The position numbers and the translations under genes were made by a program. Below the pieces are notes generated by a model. That model searched no databases and was not told the origin of the DNA. It worked only from the letters and a program-made list of their open reading frames with translations. Below are positions 9,545 to 18,178 of a stretch of 54,548 nucleotides of DNA, one piece after another (positions within the stretch are counted from its first letter, which is position 1; every line of letters starts with the position of its first letter). The DNA comes from Bacillus testis (GTDB taxonomy: Bacteria; Bacillota; Bacilli; Bacillales; DSM-1321), in NCBI RefSeq assembly GCF_001243895.1, contig NZ_LN851186.1, positions 498,852 to 553,399 on the forward strand, written 5' to 3'.

Positions 9545-11056
9545 ATGAAGGCAGGTATAAGGATGAGTCAATTAACATTACAAGAATTAGAATCGCATTT
9601 GTGGAAGTCAGCTGACATCCTGCGCGGCTCTGTCGATTCAAGCGATTATAAGAACTATATATTTGGATTATTATTTTTAAAGCGTCTGAGTGACGTGTTT
9701 GAAGAACATAAATTGGAGCTTGTACAAGAACACGGAGAAGAAATTGGACAACTATTAGCAGACGATCCAGATCAATATCAGTTCTATGTACCGGAAGCGG
9801 CTCGTTGGGAAGAAATCCGTAAGCATGCATCTGATATCGGTTCAGCGATCAATGTGGCGTTTGAAGCGTTGGAAAATGAAAATGTCACACTTGAAGGTGT
9901 ATTGACGCCAATCGATTTTAACCGTAAAGAAGTGTTAACGGACAGTGTGTTACAACGTCTGTTGCAACATTTCTCATTACTAGATTTACGTAACGCTAAT
10001 CTTTCTGAACCGGATATGCTTGGGCGTGCTTATGAGTATCTGATTAAAATGTTTGCTGATGATGCTGGGAAAAAGGGTGGAGAATTCTATACTCCATCGA
10101 AAGTGGTTGAGTTGATTGTCAAATTAATCAAGCCACAAGAAGGTATGCGTGTATATGACCCTACGTGTGGATCAGGCGGTATGTTGATTCAATCAGTAGA
10201 CTATGTAAAAGAACATAATGGTAATCCACAATCACTATCTCTATTTGGTCAGGAGAAAAACTTAGGTACATGGGCAATTGCGAAGATGAACCTACTATTG
10301 CATAATCTACCTGATCATCGCATTGAAAAAGGAGATACGATTCGTGAACCGAAGTTAGTCGAAGATGGCGAAATCATGCTGTTTGACCGAGTGATTGCCA
10401 ATCCTCCATTTTCATTGAAAGAATGGGGGCGCGAAGAAGCGGAACATGATGCCTATGGCCGTTTCCAATATGGAATTCCACCGAAAAATGCCGGAGACTA
10501 TGCATTTATTCAGCATATGATTGCATCATTAAAAGCAGATGGAATGGCAGGAATTGTTATGCCACATGGTGTACTGTTCCGTGGTGGTGCGGAAGGGAAA
10601 ATTCGTCAAGGATTGCTGGAATCTGATTTATTAGAAGCGGTTGTCGGCTTACCTTCTAATCTTTTCTACGGCACAGGAATTCCTGCTTGTGTGCTGATAT
10701 TCAATCGCAATAAGGCGGAAGAACGAAAAGGAAAAGTATTCTTCATTGCAGCGGAAGATGAGTATCAAGAAGGTAAGAACCAAAACATGCTGCGTGATGA
10801 AGACATAACAAAGATTGTTTCTACATTTAATGAATATGAAGATGTAGAGAAATATGCTCGTGTTGTTACATTAGAAGAAATCAAAAACAATGATTATAAC
10901 TTGAACATTACACGTTATATTGATAAATCAGAAGAAGAAGAGCAAGTGAATTTAGAATCAGTAATTGAAGAGATTACCAATTTAGAAAGTGGTCGCTTAG
11001 AGATTAAAGCGAAATTGAATGTACACCTGCGTGGTTTAGGGTTAGGTGAGTTATGA
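9545..11056 (+). CDS. hsdM: Type I restriction-modification DNA methyltransferase subunit HsdM
   Basis: 503 residues. HsdM methylates adenine-N6 with S-adenosylmethionine and forms the M2S methylase or R2M2S nuclease. The N-terminal HsdM_N helical domain reads LESHLWKSADILRGSVDSSD then YIFGLLFLKRL. The Rossmann-like methylase has motif I DPTCGSGGML (about 205) and motif IV NPPF (about 286). ATG 9545 follows GAGG; ATG 9563 (MSQLTLQELE) also has a ribosome site and better matches the family N-terminus, so the start is uncertain by six codons. The stop overlaps hsdS. Confidence 0.95.
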   Translation: MKAGIRMSQLTLQELESHLWKSADILRGSVDSSDYKNYIFGLLFLKRLSDVFEEHKLELVQEHGEEIGQLLADDPDQYQFYVPEAARWEEIRKHASDIGSAINVAFEALENENVTLEGVLTPIDFNRKEVLTDSVLQRLLQHFSLLDLRNANLSEPDMLGRAYEYLIKMFADDAGKKGGEFYTPSKVVELIVKLIKPQEGMRVYDPTCGSGGMLIQSVDYVKEHNGNPQSLSLFGQEKNLGTWAIAKMNLLLHNLPDHRIEKGDTIREPKLVEDGEIMLFDRVIANPPFSLKEWGREEAEHDAYGRFQYGIPPKNAGDYAFIQHMIASLKADGMAGIVMPHGVLFRGGAEGKIRQGLLESDLLEAVVGLPSNLFYGTGIPACVLIFNRNKAEERKGKVFFIAAEDEYQEGKNQNMLRDEDITKIVSTFNEYEDVEKYARVVTLEEIKNNDYNLNITRYIDKSEEEEQVNLESVIEEITNLESGRLEIKAKLNVHLRGLGLGEL

Positions 11057-12318
11057 TGGTAACAGTCAATAAAGGTGTACGAGAAGGATATAAATTAACT
11101 GAAATGGGTGAGATACCAGTAGAATGGGAAGTAAAAACTACTGGTGAGTTATTCGAGAATGTTTCGAAAAAGGGATTTGAACAGTTACCGGTATTATCTG
11201 TAACACAAGATAACGGTGTAGTGTACAGGAATGATTTAGACATAAATATTAAATATGACAAGAATTCTTTGAAAAGCTATAAGCTGATTGAAGAAGGTCA
11301 ATTTGTTATTAGTTTAAGATCGTTTCAAGGAGGATTGGAGTATTCATCAATAACCGGCATATCTAGTCCGGCATATACAGTTCTTAATCCTTCAAACTTA
11401 GTTAATGTCGATTATTTTAAATATCTTTTTAAATCATTTTGGTTTATTGAAAAATTAAAGGGGTCTATTGTAGGAATAAGAGATGGTAAACAAATCAGTT
11501 TTACGGATTTTAAAGTAATTAAGTTAGCTTTGCCACCATTAAAAGAACAACAAAAAATCGCTGAAATCCTTTCAACAGTTGATGAGCAAATCGAGAATAC
11601 CGAACAGCTGATTGAAAAAACGAAAGAGCTGAAAAAAGGCTTAATGCAGCAATTGCTGATAAAAGGTATTGGACATACAGAATTTAAACAGACAGAGCTT
11701 GGAGAGATACCGGTTGAGTGGGAAGTAAGAGAGTTTAGTGAACTATGCAGTAGGATTATTGTCGGGATTGCATCATCCACGGCAGAACATTATACATCTA
11801 AAGACTTGGGAGTAATGATAGTTAGAAATCAAAATATAAAAGAAAATCATCTTTATTTAGATGACGTTCTATATATTTCTAAAGAGTTTGATTTAAATAA
11901 TGAAAAGAAGCGATTAAGAGAAGGAGATTTATTAACTGTAAGAACAGGTTATCCTGGCGTAACTTGTGTTGTACCAAAGGAATTAGAAAATACTCAAACG
12001 TTTACAACATTAATCAGCAGTCCATATCAGGATAAAGTGGATTCAAATTATTTAGCATATTACATGAATTCTCCTCTTGGTAAGAACCAATTAAAACAAT
12101 TATCTGCTGGTGGGGCTCAGCAAAATCTAAATGTTTCATCCTTATCAAGTTATAAGATTAGTGTACCGTCTCTTAAGGAACAACAAAAAATAGCATCCAT
12201 CCTTTCATCCGTAGATGAACAAATTGAAAGTTATGAACAAGAAAAAGAGAAGTATCTAGAATTGAAAAAAGGCTTAATGCAACAGCTTCTTACTGGGAAG
12301 ATTCGAGTGACGGTGTAA
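11053..12318 (+). CDS. hsdS: Type I restriction-modification specificity subunit HsdS
   Basis: 421 residues in two homologous halves, each a target-recognition domain plus a helical spacer; the two domains read the two halves of a bipartite DNA site. The internal repeat is plain: GEIPVEWEVK near residue 18 and GEIPVEWEVR near 218, then PLKEQQKIAEILSTVDEQIE near 162 and SLKEQQKIASILSSVDEQIE near 375, each followed by LKKGLMQQLL. The recognition domains themselves differ, so the target is asymmetric. It overlaps hsdM by ATGA. The target sequence cannot be predicted from here. Confidence 0.95.
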   Translation: MMVTVNKGVREGYKLTEMGEIPVEWEVKTTGELFENVSKKGFEQLPVLSVTQDNGVVYRNDLDINIKYDKNSLKSYKLIEEGQFVISLRSFQGGLEYSSITGISSPAYTVLNPSNLVNVDYFKYLFKSFWFIEKLKGSIVGIRDGKQISFTDFKVIKLALPPLKEQQKIAEILSTVDEQIENTEQLIEKTKELKKGLMQQLLIKGIGHTEFKQTELGEIPVEWEVREFSELCSRIIVGIASSTAEHYTSKDLGVMIVRNQNIKENHLYLDDVLYISKEFDLNNEKKRLREGDLLTVRTGYPGVTCVVPKELENTQTFTTLISSPYQDKVDSNYLAYYMNSPLGKNQLKQLSAGGAQQNLNVSSLSSYKISVPSLKEQQKIASILSSVDEQIESYEQEKEKYLELKKGLMQQLLTGKIRVTV

Positions 12319-12350
12319 GCCGTCTCTCTTATACATAGGAGGTGAACAGG

Positions 12351-15278
12351 TTGAGTGGATTGGAATATACAGAAGTGGAATTACCGCTAATCGAACAGTT
12401 GAGAGATTACGGATATACGCATAAGACTGGATCAGAGTTAGAGAATGAACGTTCTTCTAAATCGAGCATTGTTTTGGAGAAACGCCTTGCTAGTGCCATT
12501 CGTAAGTTAAATCCTTGGATAGACGAACACAATGTTGAGAAGGTCGTGAAGCAATTTGTCACTTTACAAGCGGAAGATGTGTGGCATGCGAATAAGACTA
12601 TTTTTGATTGGTTGTTTGGTGAAGGGATATCCGTTCTGCAAGATGTAGGAGCTGGAAAGAAAAATCAAACGGTGCAGCTCTTTGACTTTGAACATGTGAA
12701 GAATAATGATTTTCTTGTTGTGAATCAGTTGAGTATTGATAATGCGGCTGGAACGATTCGCCCTGATATTACTATCTATATCAATGGTTTTCCGCTTGTT
12801 CTCATTGAATGCAAGAGTCCGAAATTGCAAGTGGATAAGCAGTTGCCGGAGGGCGTTAAACAGTTTGAGCGCTATATGGATACGAATGAAAAGTTGTTTT
12901 GGTATAACCAAATGCTCATTGTGACGAGTCGAGATCGTGCGCGGATAGGAACAATTTTAGCAAAAGCGCAGCATTATGGATTATGGAAAGATCCTTATCC
13001 TTATACATTTGATGAAATCGGAAGTGACCGTGCTCAAGATGTATTGGTGTCCGGAACATTACGTAAAGAAATTATTCTTGATTTGATGCGAAACTTCATC
13101 GTATTCGATGGAAAAGTGAAGAAACTAGCTCGTTATCAACAATATCGGGCAGTGAACAAAGCGATTGAACGGATTATGAGAGAGAAGAAGCCGGCTTTAC
13201 GTGGCGGTGTTGTATGGCATACACAAGGTTCGGGGAAATCATTGACGATGGTCTATTTGGCGATGAAGCTACGTAGACAAGTAGATTTGGAGAATCCGAT
13301 GCTTGTAATTGTTACGGACCGACAAGACTTGGATGACCAAATTACGAAAACGTTCCAGCAATCAGGTTTTCCTAATCCAACGCAAGCAGCATCTGTAGCT
13401 GATTTGAAGCAACAATTAGCCAAAGGGCCGGGAACAACCGTCATGACGTTGATTCAAAAATTCCAAGGAAATGAAGAGAAGAACTTTCCTATTATTTCTG
13501 AAGCAGAGAATATCATTGTCATGACAGATGAATCGCATCGCTCCCAATATAAAGGATTAGCTATGAATATGCGTAAAGCGTTGCCTAACGCTACGTTTAT
13601 TGGATTTACTGGTACGCCGATTGATAAGAAAAGTCGTTCTACTACAGGAAAATTTGGTTCGTATATCGATAAATATACCATTGAACAGGCGGTTGAAGAT
13701 GAAGCGACGGTTCCAATCTACTATGAATCTCGTTTGCCGAATCTTCATGTGAAAGGTGAAACGTTGGATGAATTGTTCGCTCGTTCCTTCCATGAGTATG
13801 ATGATGAGGCGAAAGAAAAAATCAAACAGAAATATGTGGATGATCAATTGCTTTTAACTGCTCCTGAACGGATGAGAGAGATTGCTTTGGATATTATTCA
13901 TCATTTCGAAAGAAAAATCTTAATCAATGGTTATAAAGCACAAGTCGTGGCAGTTTCTCGATATGCGGCTGTGCAATATAAGAAACTGATTGATGAATAT
14001 GCTATGAATAAGTTTGAAACAGCTGTCATTTTTTCAGCAGGACAAAATGATAGCGAAGAATTACGCGAGTATCATGTTTCGAAAGAGGAAGAGAAAAAAC
14101 TGATTGAGCGATTCAAGAAGCCATTCTCTGAAGATAAGTTATCTATGTTGATTGTTTGCGATAAATTGCTGACAGGATTCGATGCGCCGATTGAACAGGT
14201 CATGTACTTGGATAAGCCATTGAAAGAGCATAATCTACTGCAAGCTATCGCCCGAACGAATCGTAAGTATGATGCCAATAAATCATATGGTTTGATTGTT
14301 GATTATTTTGGTGTATCTCGCTTCTTGGATCAAGCACTTGAAATCTTTAGTTCGAATGATGTACAAGGTGCGTTGCATTCTATTGATTCGGAGTTGCCGA
14401 GATTAGAACAACGTCATCGTTCAGCAATGAGATTCTTTGATGGGTTGAAAAAGGATCAACTAGAAGAGAGCGTTTTACGCTTAGTGAATGAAGACGTGCG
14501 AGCTGATTTTGATATCGCCTATAAACGATTTGCTGAAAGCATGGATAAGGTATTACCAAGTCCGAAAGCAGAACGATATGTGGACGATTTAAAGCGTGCA
14601 GGTGTTATTCGTCAATTAGCTAAATCACGATTCTCAATTGAGGATGGCATGGATATCTCCGATTGTGGTGAAAAAGTGCGTAAACTGGTTCATGATTATC
14701 TATATTCTGAAGGAATTGATGCACGTGATCCGGTCTCTATTTTAGATGCATCGTTTAAAGAAGAAGTAGATAAGAATGTCCATCCTGAAAGCAAGGCCGC
14801 ACAGATGGAACATGCGATTAAGAAAGAAATATCTGTTCGTATTGAAGAAGATAAAGTATTTTATACTTCATTAAAAGATAAAGTGGAAGAACTGATTGAG
14901 CGCTATAAGGAGCGGCAGTTAACAATCTTCGAATTGTTGGAACAGTATGATGCCATTCGAGAAGAGTTATTGGATAAAGCGAGTGGGCAAACAAAGAGCG
15001 GGTTAACCTATTTACAAGAGCCGTATTACAATAAGCTACAGGAAGTTTGCGAAGATAAAGAAGAATACACGCTTAAGGAAGTGGCTGTAGAAGTACAACA
15101 TTTTATTGAAGAACAAGTGACCCCAATCAGTGATTGGACATTGAAAACAGACTTTAAACGCCAACTTACTAGTGAGCTGAAGATCATGTTGCTGAAGCAA
15201 AAGCTGAAGCCGAATGAAGCATTTGAATTAACAGGGTATTTCACTGCTTTGGCAGAAACACAATACGGGAAGAAATAA
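12351..15278 (+). CDS. hsdR: Type I restriction endonuclease subunit HsdR
   Basis: About 975 residues. HsdR supplies ATP-driven DNA translocation and cleavage of unmethylated DNA. The PD-(D/E)xK nuclease is at the N-terminus: GTIRPDITIY and PLVLIECKSP (about 135-160). The SF2 helicase follows with Walker A HTQGSGKSL (about 290), DEAD-type MTDESHRSQ (about 390) and motif III FTGTPID. A C-terminal helical region binds HsdM. I prefer TTG 12351, eight bases after AGGAGG; GTG 12342 overlaps that ribosome site. All key residues are present, so the enzyme looks functional. Confidence 0.95.
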   Translation: MSGLEYTEVELPLIEQLRDYGYTHKTGSELENERSSKSSIVLEKRLASAIRKLNPWIDEHNVEKVVKQFVTLQAEDVWHANKTIFDWLFGEGISVLQDVGAGKKNQTVQLFDFEHVKNNDFLVVNQLSIDNAAGTIRPDITIYINGFPLVLIECKSPKLQVDKQLPEGVKQFERYMDTNEKLFWYNQMLIVTSRDRARIGTILAKAQHYGLWKDPYPYTFDEIGSDRAQDVLVSGTLRKEIILDLMRNFIVFDGKVKKLARYQQYRAVNKAIERIMREKKPALRGGVVWHTQGSGKSLTMVYLAMKLRRQVDLENPMLVIVTDRQDLDDQITKTFQQSGFPNPTQAASVADLKQQLAKGPGTTVMTLIQKFQGNEEKNFPIISEAENIIVMTDESHRSQYKGLAMNMRKALPNATFIGFTGTPIDKKSRSTTGKFGSYIDKYTIEQAVEDEATVPIYYESRLPNLHVKGETLDELFARSFHEYDDEAKEKIKQKYVDDQLLLTAPERMREIALDIIHHFERKILINGYKAQVVAVSRYAAVQYKKLIDEYAMNKFETAVIFSAGQNDSEELREYHVSKEEEKKLIERFKKPFSEDKLSMLIVCDKLLTGFDAPIEQVMYLDKPLKEHNLLQAIARTNRKYDANKSYGLIVDYFGVSRFLDQALEIFSSNDVQGALHSIDSELPRLEQRHRSAMRFFDGLKKDQLEESVLRLVNEDVRADFDIAYKRFAESMDKVLPSPKAERYVDDLKRAGVIRQLAKSRFSIEDGMDISDCGEKVRKLVHDYLYSEGIDARDPVSILDASFKEEVDKNVHPESKAAQMEHAIKKEISVRIEEDKVFYTSLKDKVEELIERYKERQLTIFELLEQYDAIREELLDKASGQTKSGLTYLQEPYYNKLQEVCEDKEEYTLKEVAVEVQHFIEEQVTPISDWTLKTDFKRQLTSELKIMLLKQKLKPNEAFELTGYFTALAETQYGKK

Positions 15279-15281
15279 GGA

Positions 15282-15313
15282 AATGACCGGCATATGTTTG
15301 CTGGTCATTTTTA
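15282..15313 (+). terminator. Terminator of hsdMSR
   Basis: AAATGACCGGCA pairs with TGCTGGTCATTT around a short loop, followed by TTTATATA, immediately after the hsdR stop. Confidence 0.8.
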
Positions 15314-15318
15314 TATAA

Positions 15319-15699
15319 CTAAGATAGATTAATTCCTTTTTTTAATATGTGAATACGTGCATTCCTTTTTACTTTTTTGCCGTATAAATCGAATTGACTC
15401 TCTAGCTTACTCATTAATTCTTGACTCTTTGAGGATTCAGGTGATAGTTTAACAAACCATTCTTTCATTATTTTTTCTGTGTCTACTCCAGTTTTGTTTT
15501 CTCCTCTGGCATATTTTTCAGTATCCATGTTTTTATAACCTATGTATTTACTGGGACCGAATGCATCTATAGTAGGAATGTAATACCAATGTATGAATTG
15601 TGTAAGCTGGGATATGATATCGGTGTTTTCTTCAAGGTCACGATTAAACTGAATAATATTTTTTTTGACATCTTCTAATGATATTACTAATTCCTCCAT
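15319..15699 (-). CDS. Unidentified 126-residue protein in the restriction island
   Basis: I do not recognise the family with confidence. The N-terminal half is helical and acidic; the central block HWYYIPTIDAFGPSKYIGYKN is conspicuous and resembles motifs I have seen in uncharacterised proteins and nuclease-associated domains near restriction systems. The C-terminus is basic (KKVKRNARIHILKKG). GGAGG precedes the ATG, and it lies 13 bases downstream of the metallopeptidase gene on the same strand, so they form an operon convergent with hsdR. A DNA-related or defence function is a guess from context only. Confidence 0.6.
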   Translation of the reverse strand: MEELVISLEDVKKNIIQFNRDLEENTDIISQLTQFIHWYYIPTIDAFGPSKYIGYKNMDTEKYARGENKTGVDTEKIMKEWFVKLSPESSKSQELMSKLESQFDLYGKKVKRNARIHILKKGINLS

Positions 15700-15712
15700 T
15701 TATATCCTCCTT

Positions 15713-16438
15713 TTATATATAAAGCGTTTTTCCGTTAACTCTAAGCCATTCTTTCTTTTCTTCATAATCTGGAAGCAACATGCGCAGTGTTTCCCAGTAT
15801 TCCTTTGAATGGTTCATGTGCTTTAAGTGTGCAAGTTCATGCGCCAGTACATAGTCTACAACAGAAGCAGGAGCCAGGAAAATGCGCCAGTTCAATAGAA
15901 TATTACCGGCAGGCGTACAGCTACCCCAACGCTGTTCTTGCTCTTTGACCTTGATAGCATTTGGGTAGTGAGGGAATTTGATTGTAAATTTCTTCATTCG
16001 TTCTTTGGTAAACTGATGCCCCTTTTGTGTAACCCATTCAGCATATAGAGGATGCAACAATTCTCGATAGTGGGATTCTGCAATATCTTCATGAAGCTCT
16101 GCGACAAATTGTCCCCTATAGAAATGAAAAGTTGAAGCTAGAGATTCATTTGTTTTTATTACTTTAAGTCGGTATTGCCTACCAAGGTAAGGTAGCTTTT
16201 CTCCTGATACAAATCTTCTCTGTAAACTGCTTTGATTCATTTCTTCATAACTATTCAGCTGCTGTCTAATCCAAGCACTTTTTTGATGTACTATATCTTT
16301 AATAACAGCATGTTCAGCAGAAGTAGGAGCTACAACCTTAACGCCATGTTGATCGACAGAAATAGATACGCTTTTGCGACGATTACTTCTGGAAAGTGCG
16401 TATTGTATTGTTTGTGAACCGAATTGGATGTAGTGCAT
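15713..16438 (-). CDS. YgjP-like (M48-type) metallopeptidase, DUF45
   Basis: 241 residues. The C-terminal half carries the zinc site VLAHELAHLKHMNHSKEYW (HExxH plus downstream His), preceded by EQRWGSCTPAGNILLNWRI, the SprT/YgjP-like WGSC signature. The N-terminal half starts with a strand-rich region, IQFGSQTIQYALSRSNRRKS. Genes of this family very often sit beside hsdR in type I loci, as here; their role is unknown, perhaps control of the restriction subunit. It is the first gene of a two-gene minus-strand operon. Confidence 0.88.
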   Translation of the reverse strand: MHYIQFGSQTIQYALSRSNRRKSVSISVDQHGVKVVAPTSAEHAVIKDIVHQKSAWIRQQLNSYEEMNQSSLQRRFVSGEKLPYLGRQYRLKVIKTNESLASTFHFYRGQFVAELHEDIAESHYRELLHPLYAEWVTQKGHQFTKERMKKFTIKFPHYPNAIKVKEQEQRWGSCTPAGNILLNWRIFLAPASVVDYVLAHELAHLKHMNHSKEYWETLRMLLPDYEEKKEWLRVNGKTLYI

Positions 16439-16526
16439 ATGGCAGACCTCCTATTCTCTATTATAACAAGAAATATAGATAAATTTGTTATAATAAAATG
16501 GATAAAAGTGGGTTTGGGGGTTAGAC

Positions 16527-17333
16527 GTGTGTAGAGTATGTAATATTAAAACTTCTGCAGTGGTTGGATCTGTTGTGAAAAACGTAAGAAGATGCAAGAA
16601 AAGACCTGTTAATGACCGTGGATTGAGCATAGTTGGACGATTATTATACGTGACAAAGATAGCTTCGCGTGGTGAAGGAGTACATGGTCATGTAATAAAT
16701 GAATCTACTGGTAACCTACAAAAAACACAGGCACATATTAGAGATTGTGAGTTTGAACTGACTAATAAAAATGGAGCGGTGGAGTTTTTTCAAAGGGAGA
16801 GTGAGAGAATGGGGATATATGTATCTAATTTCGAACGAGAATTTACTGTTCGAACTCTAACATTATTAGATGAATTGGATAAAAGTAATCATGAATATGA
16901 AGTAACGCTATTGATTAACCTTTGTGTAGGGTTAATTACAATACCTAATGAATACTCAAAAAGAAATGATAAGGCAATGGAGAAATTTTTAATAAACAAA
17001 TATGATGGAGCTAAAGTTAAAAATGTCCTTTCAAAGCAAGAAGTCGGTAAAGGATTTATAAAAGATGGAGAAACAGTATATAACAATATTTTGGATGCGC
17101 CGTATGCATTGTATTTAAGGAAATTAAGAAATGCACTTTCACATGGGCGAGTAGAGTTTTTAGGTGAAGATAAAACAATTTCATCCGTTCGGTTAAATGA
17201 TAGAAATGGTTCAAATATTGAACTAAATATTGAAGAGTTAAAAACGATTAGTAGAGATATCGCAAATGTACATTTGGATTTCTTTGATTTTGTTAGCCCA
17301 AAAGGGATGGTTGTGAATTATAGGGAAGTGTAA
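16527..17333 (+). CDS. HEPN-like protein, possible RNase, in the restriction island
   Basis: 268 codons as an open frame from GTG 16527 (GGGGG six bases upstream). The recognisable part begins near residue 95: FEREFTVRTLTLLDEL, then YEVTLLINLCVGLITIPNEY and LRNALSHGRVEFLGED. The R-x4-H in RNALSH is the HEPN RNase signature and the surrounding pattern matches plasmid- and defence-linked HEPN proteins. The first 94 codons, rich in Val/Lys/Arg, match nothing I know; ATG 16809 after AGGGAGAG may be the real start. It lies between the metallopeptidase gene (divergent) and the right attachment repeat, a common place for defence cargo. Confidence 0.65.
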   Translation: MCRVCNIKTSAVVGSVVKNVRRCKKRPVNDRGLSIVGRLLYVTKIASRGEGVHGHVINESTGNLQKTQAHIRDCEFELTNKNGAVEFFQRESERMGIYVSNFEREFTVRTLTLLDELDKSNHEYEVTLLINLCVGLITIPNEYSKRNDKAMEKFLINKYDGAKVKNVLSKQEVGKGFIKDGETVYNNILDAPYALYLRKLRNALSHGRVEFLGEDKTISSVRLNDRNGSNIELNIEELKTISRDIANVHLDFFDFVSPKGMVVNYREV

Positions 17334-17592
17334 ACCCACCAACATCTCTTGTGTTGCGAGATACACTCCACACATCTGGAGAATGTATCAAGTCAAAATG
17401 CGATGCATATAGACTTTACACCGCATTTTGACAGAAGCATAATCACACATCAATGTTTACTAACATTTTGCTAACGAAATACGATAAAACACGTTGAATC
17501 CAAGTTAAAGATATTACACTAAACATCGGAGAAATGCTGATTTGATGCAGTTTCTTTCCACTATAGGGAAACATATTACACCTTAAAACCAC
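17334..17592. other. Intergenic end of island with inverted repeat and arm-type site
   Basis: No gene is visible. TCAAAATGCG (17393-17402) and CGCATTTTGA (17422-17431) form a 10-bp inverted repeat without a T-run, and CTAACATTTTGCTAAC at 17460-17475 repeats the left candidate arm site. Confidence 0.5.
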
Positions 17593-17612
17593 ATGGGCGG
17601 CATGATGTAATC
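17593..17612 (+). repeat. Right attachment repeat of the island
   Basis: Exact second copy of the groEL-end 20-mer ATGGGCGGCATGATGTAATC. The copy is detached from any groEL reading frame, so it is the duplicated core produced by site-specific integration. Distance between copies is about 9.3 kb. Confidence 0.85.
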
Positions 17613-17670
17613 AGCCGCACTACCCCTCATATAAGGGTTTAGTGAAATGCTAACACCAAAGTGTTTATCG

Positions 17671-17717
17671 GAAGCTTCTCATAAGTTGACCAAACTTATG
17701 AGAAGCTTCTTTTTTTA
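17671..17717 (+). terminator. Hairpin terminator from a second integrase remnant
   Basis: GAAGCTTCTCATAAGTT and AACTTATGAGAAGCTTC form a perfect 17-bp stem with TTTTTTT after it. Before the island arrived this would have been the groEL terminator. Confidence 0.8.
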
Positions 17718-17860
17718 TATCTGTTTTACATGGATAAGCATTCTTCGTAATTTGACGATCCGAATGATCAAGCCTGTCCGTAATTTTTTCAGCCCTATAA
17801 ATGTCTTAGGGAAAGAATCAAGATGAGGGTATGCTGTAAAAAGGCGCACACGACTAATTT
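17671..17860 (-). pseudogene. Decayed C-terminal remnant of a second tyrosine recombinase
   Basis: The minus strand reads KITDRLDHSDRQITKNAYPC then IKKEASHKFGQLMRSF, clearly homologous to the end of the integrase at 8364 (IMDRLGHCDDETTKNVYLH, KKEASHKFAQLMRSL). The conserved Gly-His is now Asp-His, the frame has no stop in the original place, and upstream codons align only weakly with the His-x-x-Arg block, which is destroyed. It sits next to the right attachment repeat in the same orientation, so it comes from an earlier element inserted at the same site. Confidence 0.8.
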
Positions 17861-17923
17861 TTATCTAAAATCACAACCAATTAACAGGACTAATTGCTAT
17901 TTTCAGAAAATATTTGTGTATTA

Positions 17924-17952
17924 TTGACAGCTAATATTTATGGTGTTACTAT
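17924..17952 (+). promoter_or_regulatory. Sigma-A promoter of nupN copy 1
   Basis: TTGACA (17924-17929), 17-base spacer and TACTAT (17947-17952), placed about 25 bases before the riboswitch aptamer. An equivalent promoter precedes the second copy. Confidence 0.8.
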
Positions 17953-17975
17953 GTCTTAGTAAAAATTAATTACTA

Positions 17976-18130
17976 TTCTCGTATAATATTGGGGATATGG
18001 CCCGAAAGTTTCTACCAAGCTACCATAAATAGCTTGACTACGAGGTTGTGTATATAAAGGTGGAGATCTTCTCCTGTTTTCATTATTTACCTTCCTGAAG
18101 TCAAGCACCAGTGTAACTCGGTGCTTTTTA
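17976..18130 (+). promoter_or_regulatory. Purine (guanine-class) riboswitch with terminator
   Basis: The aptamer has P1 CTCGTA/TACGAG, the conserved core TATAAT, GATATGG, GTTTCTACC and a P3 stem CAAGCTA/TAGCTTG. The ligand-reading base in GACTAC is C, the guanine class; adenine switches have T. GCTTGACT (18032-18039) in the aptamer's 3' strand is exactly complementary to AGTCAAGC (18099-18106), making an antiterminator. The terminator is AGCACC/GGTGCT (18104-18125) plus TTTTT. Ligand binding should free the terminator, switching the transporter genes off. Confidence 0.93.
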
Positions 18131-18178
18131 ATTTTTACAGCAAAAATTCAAGATGATTAACAGAGGAGGATCATAGTA

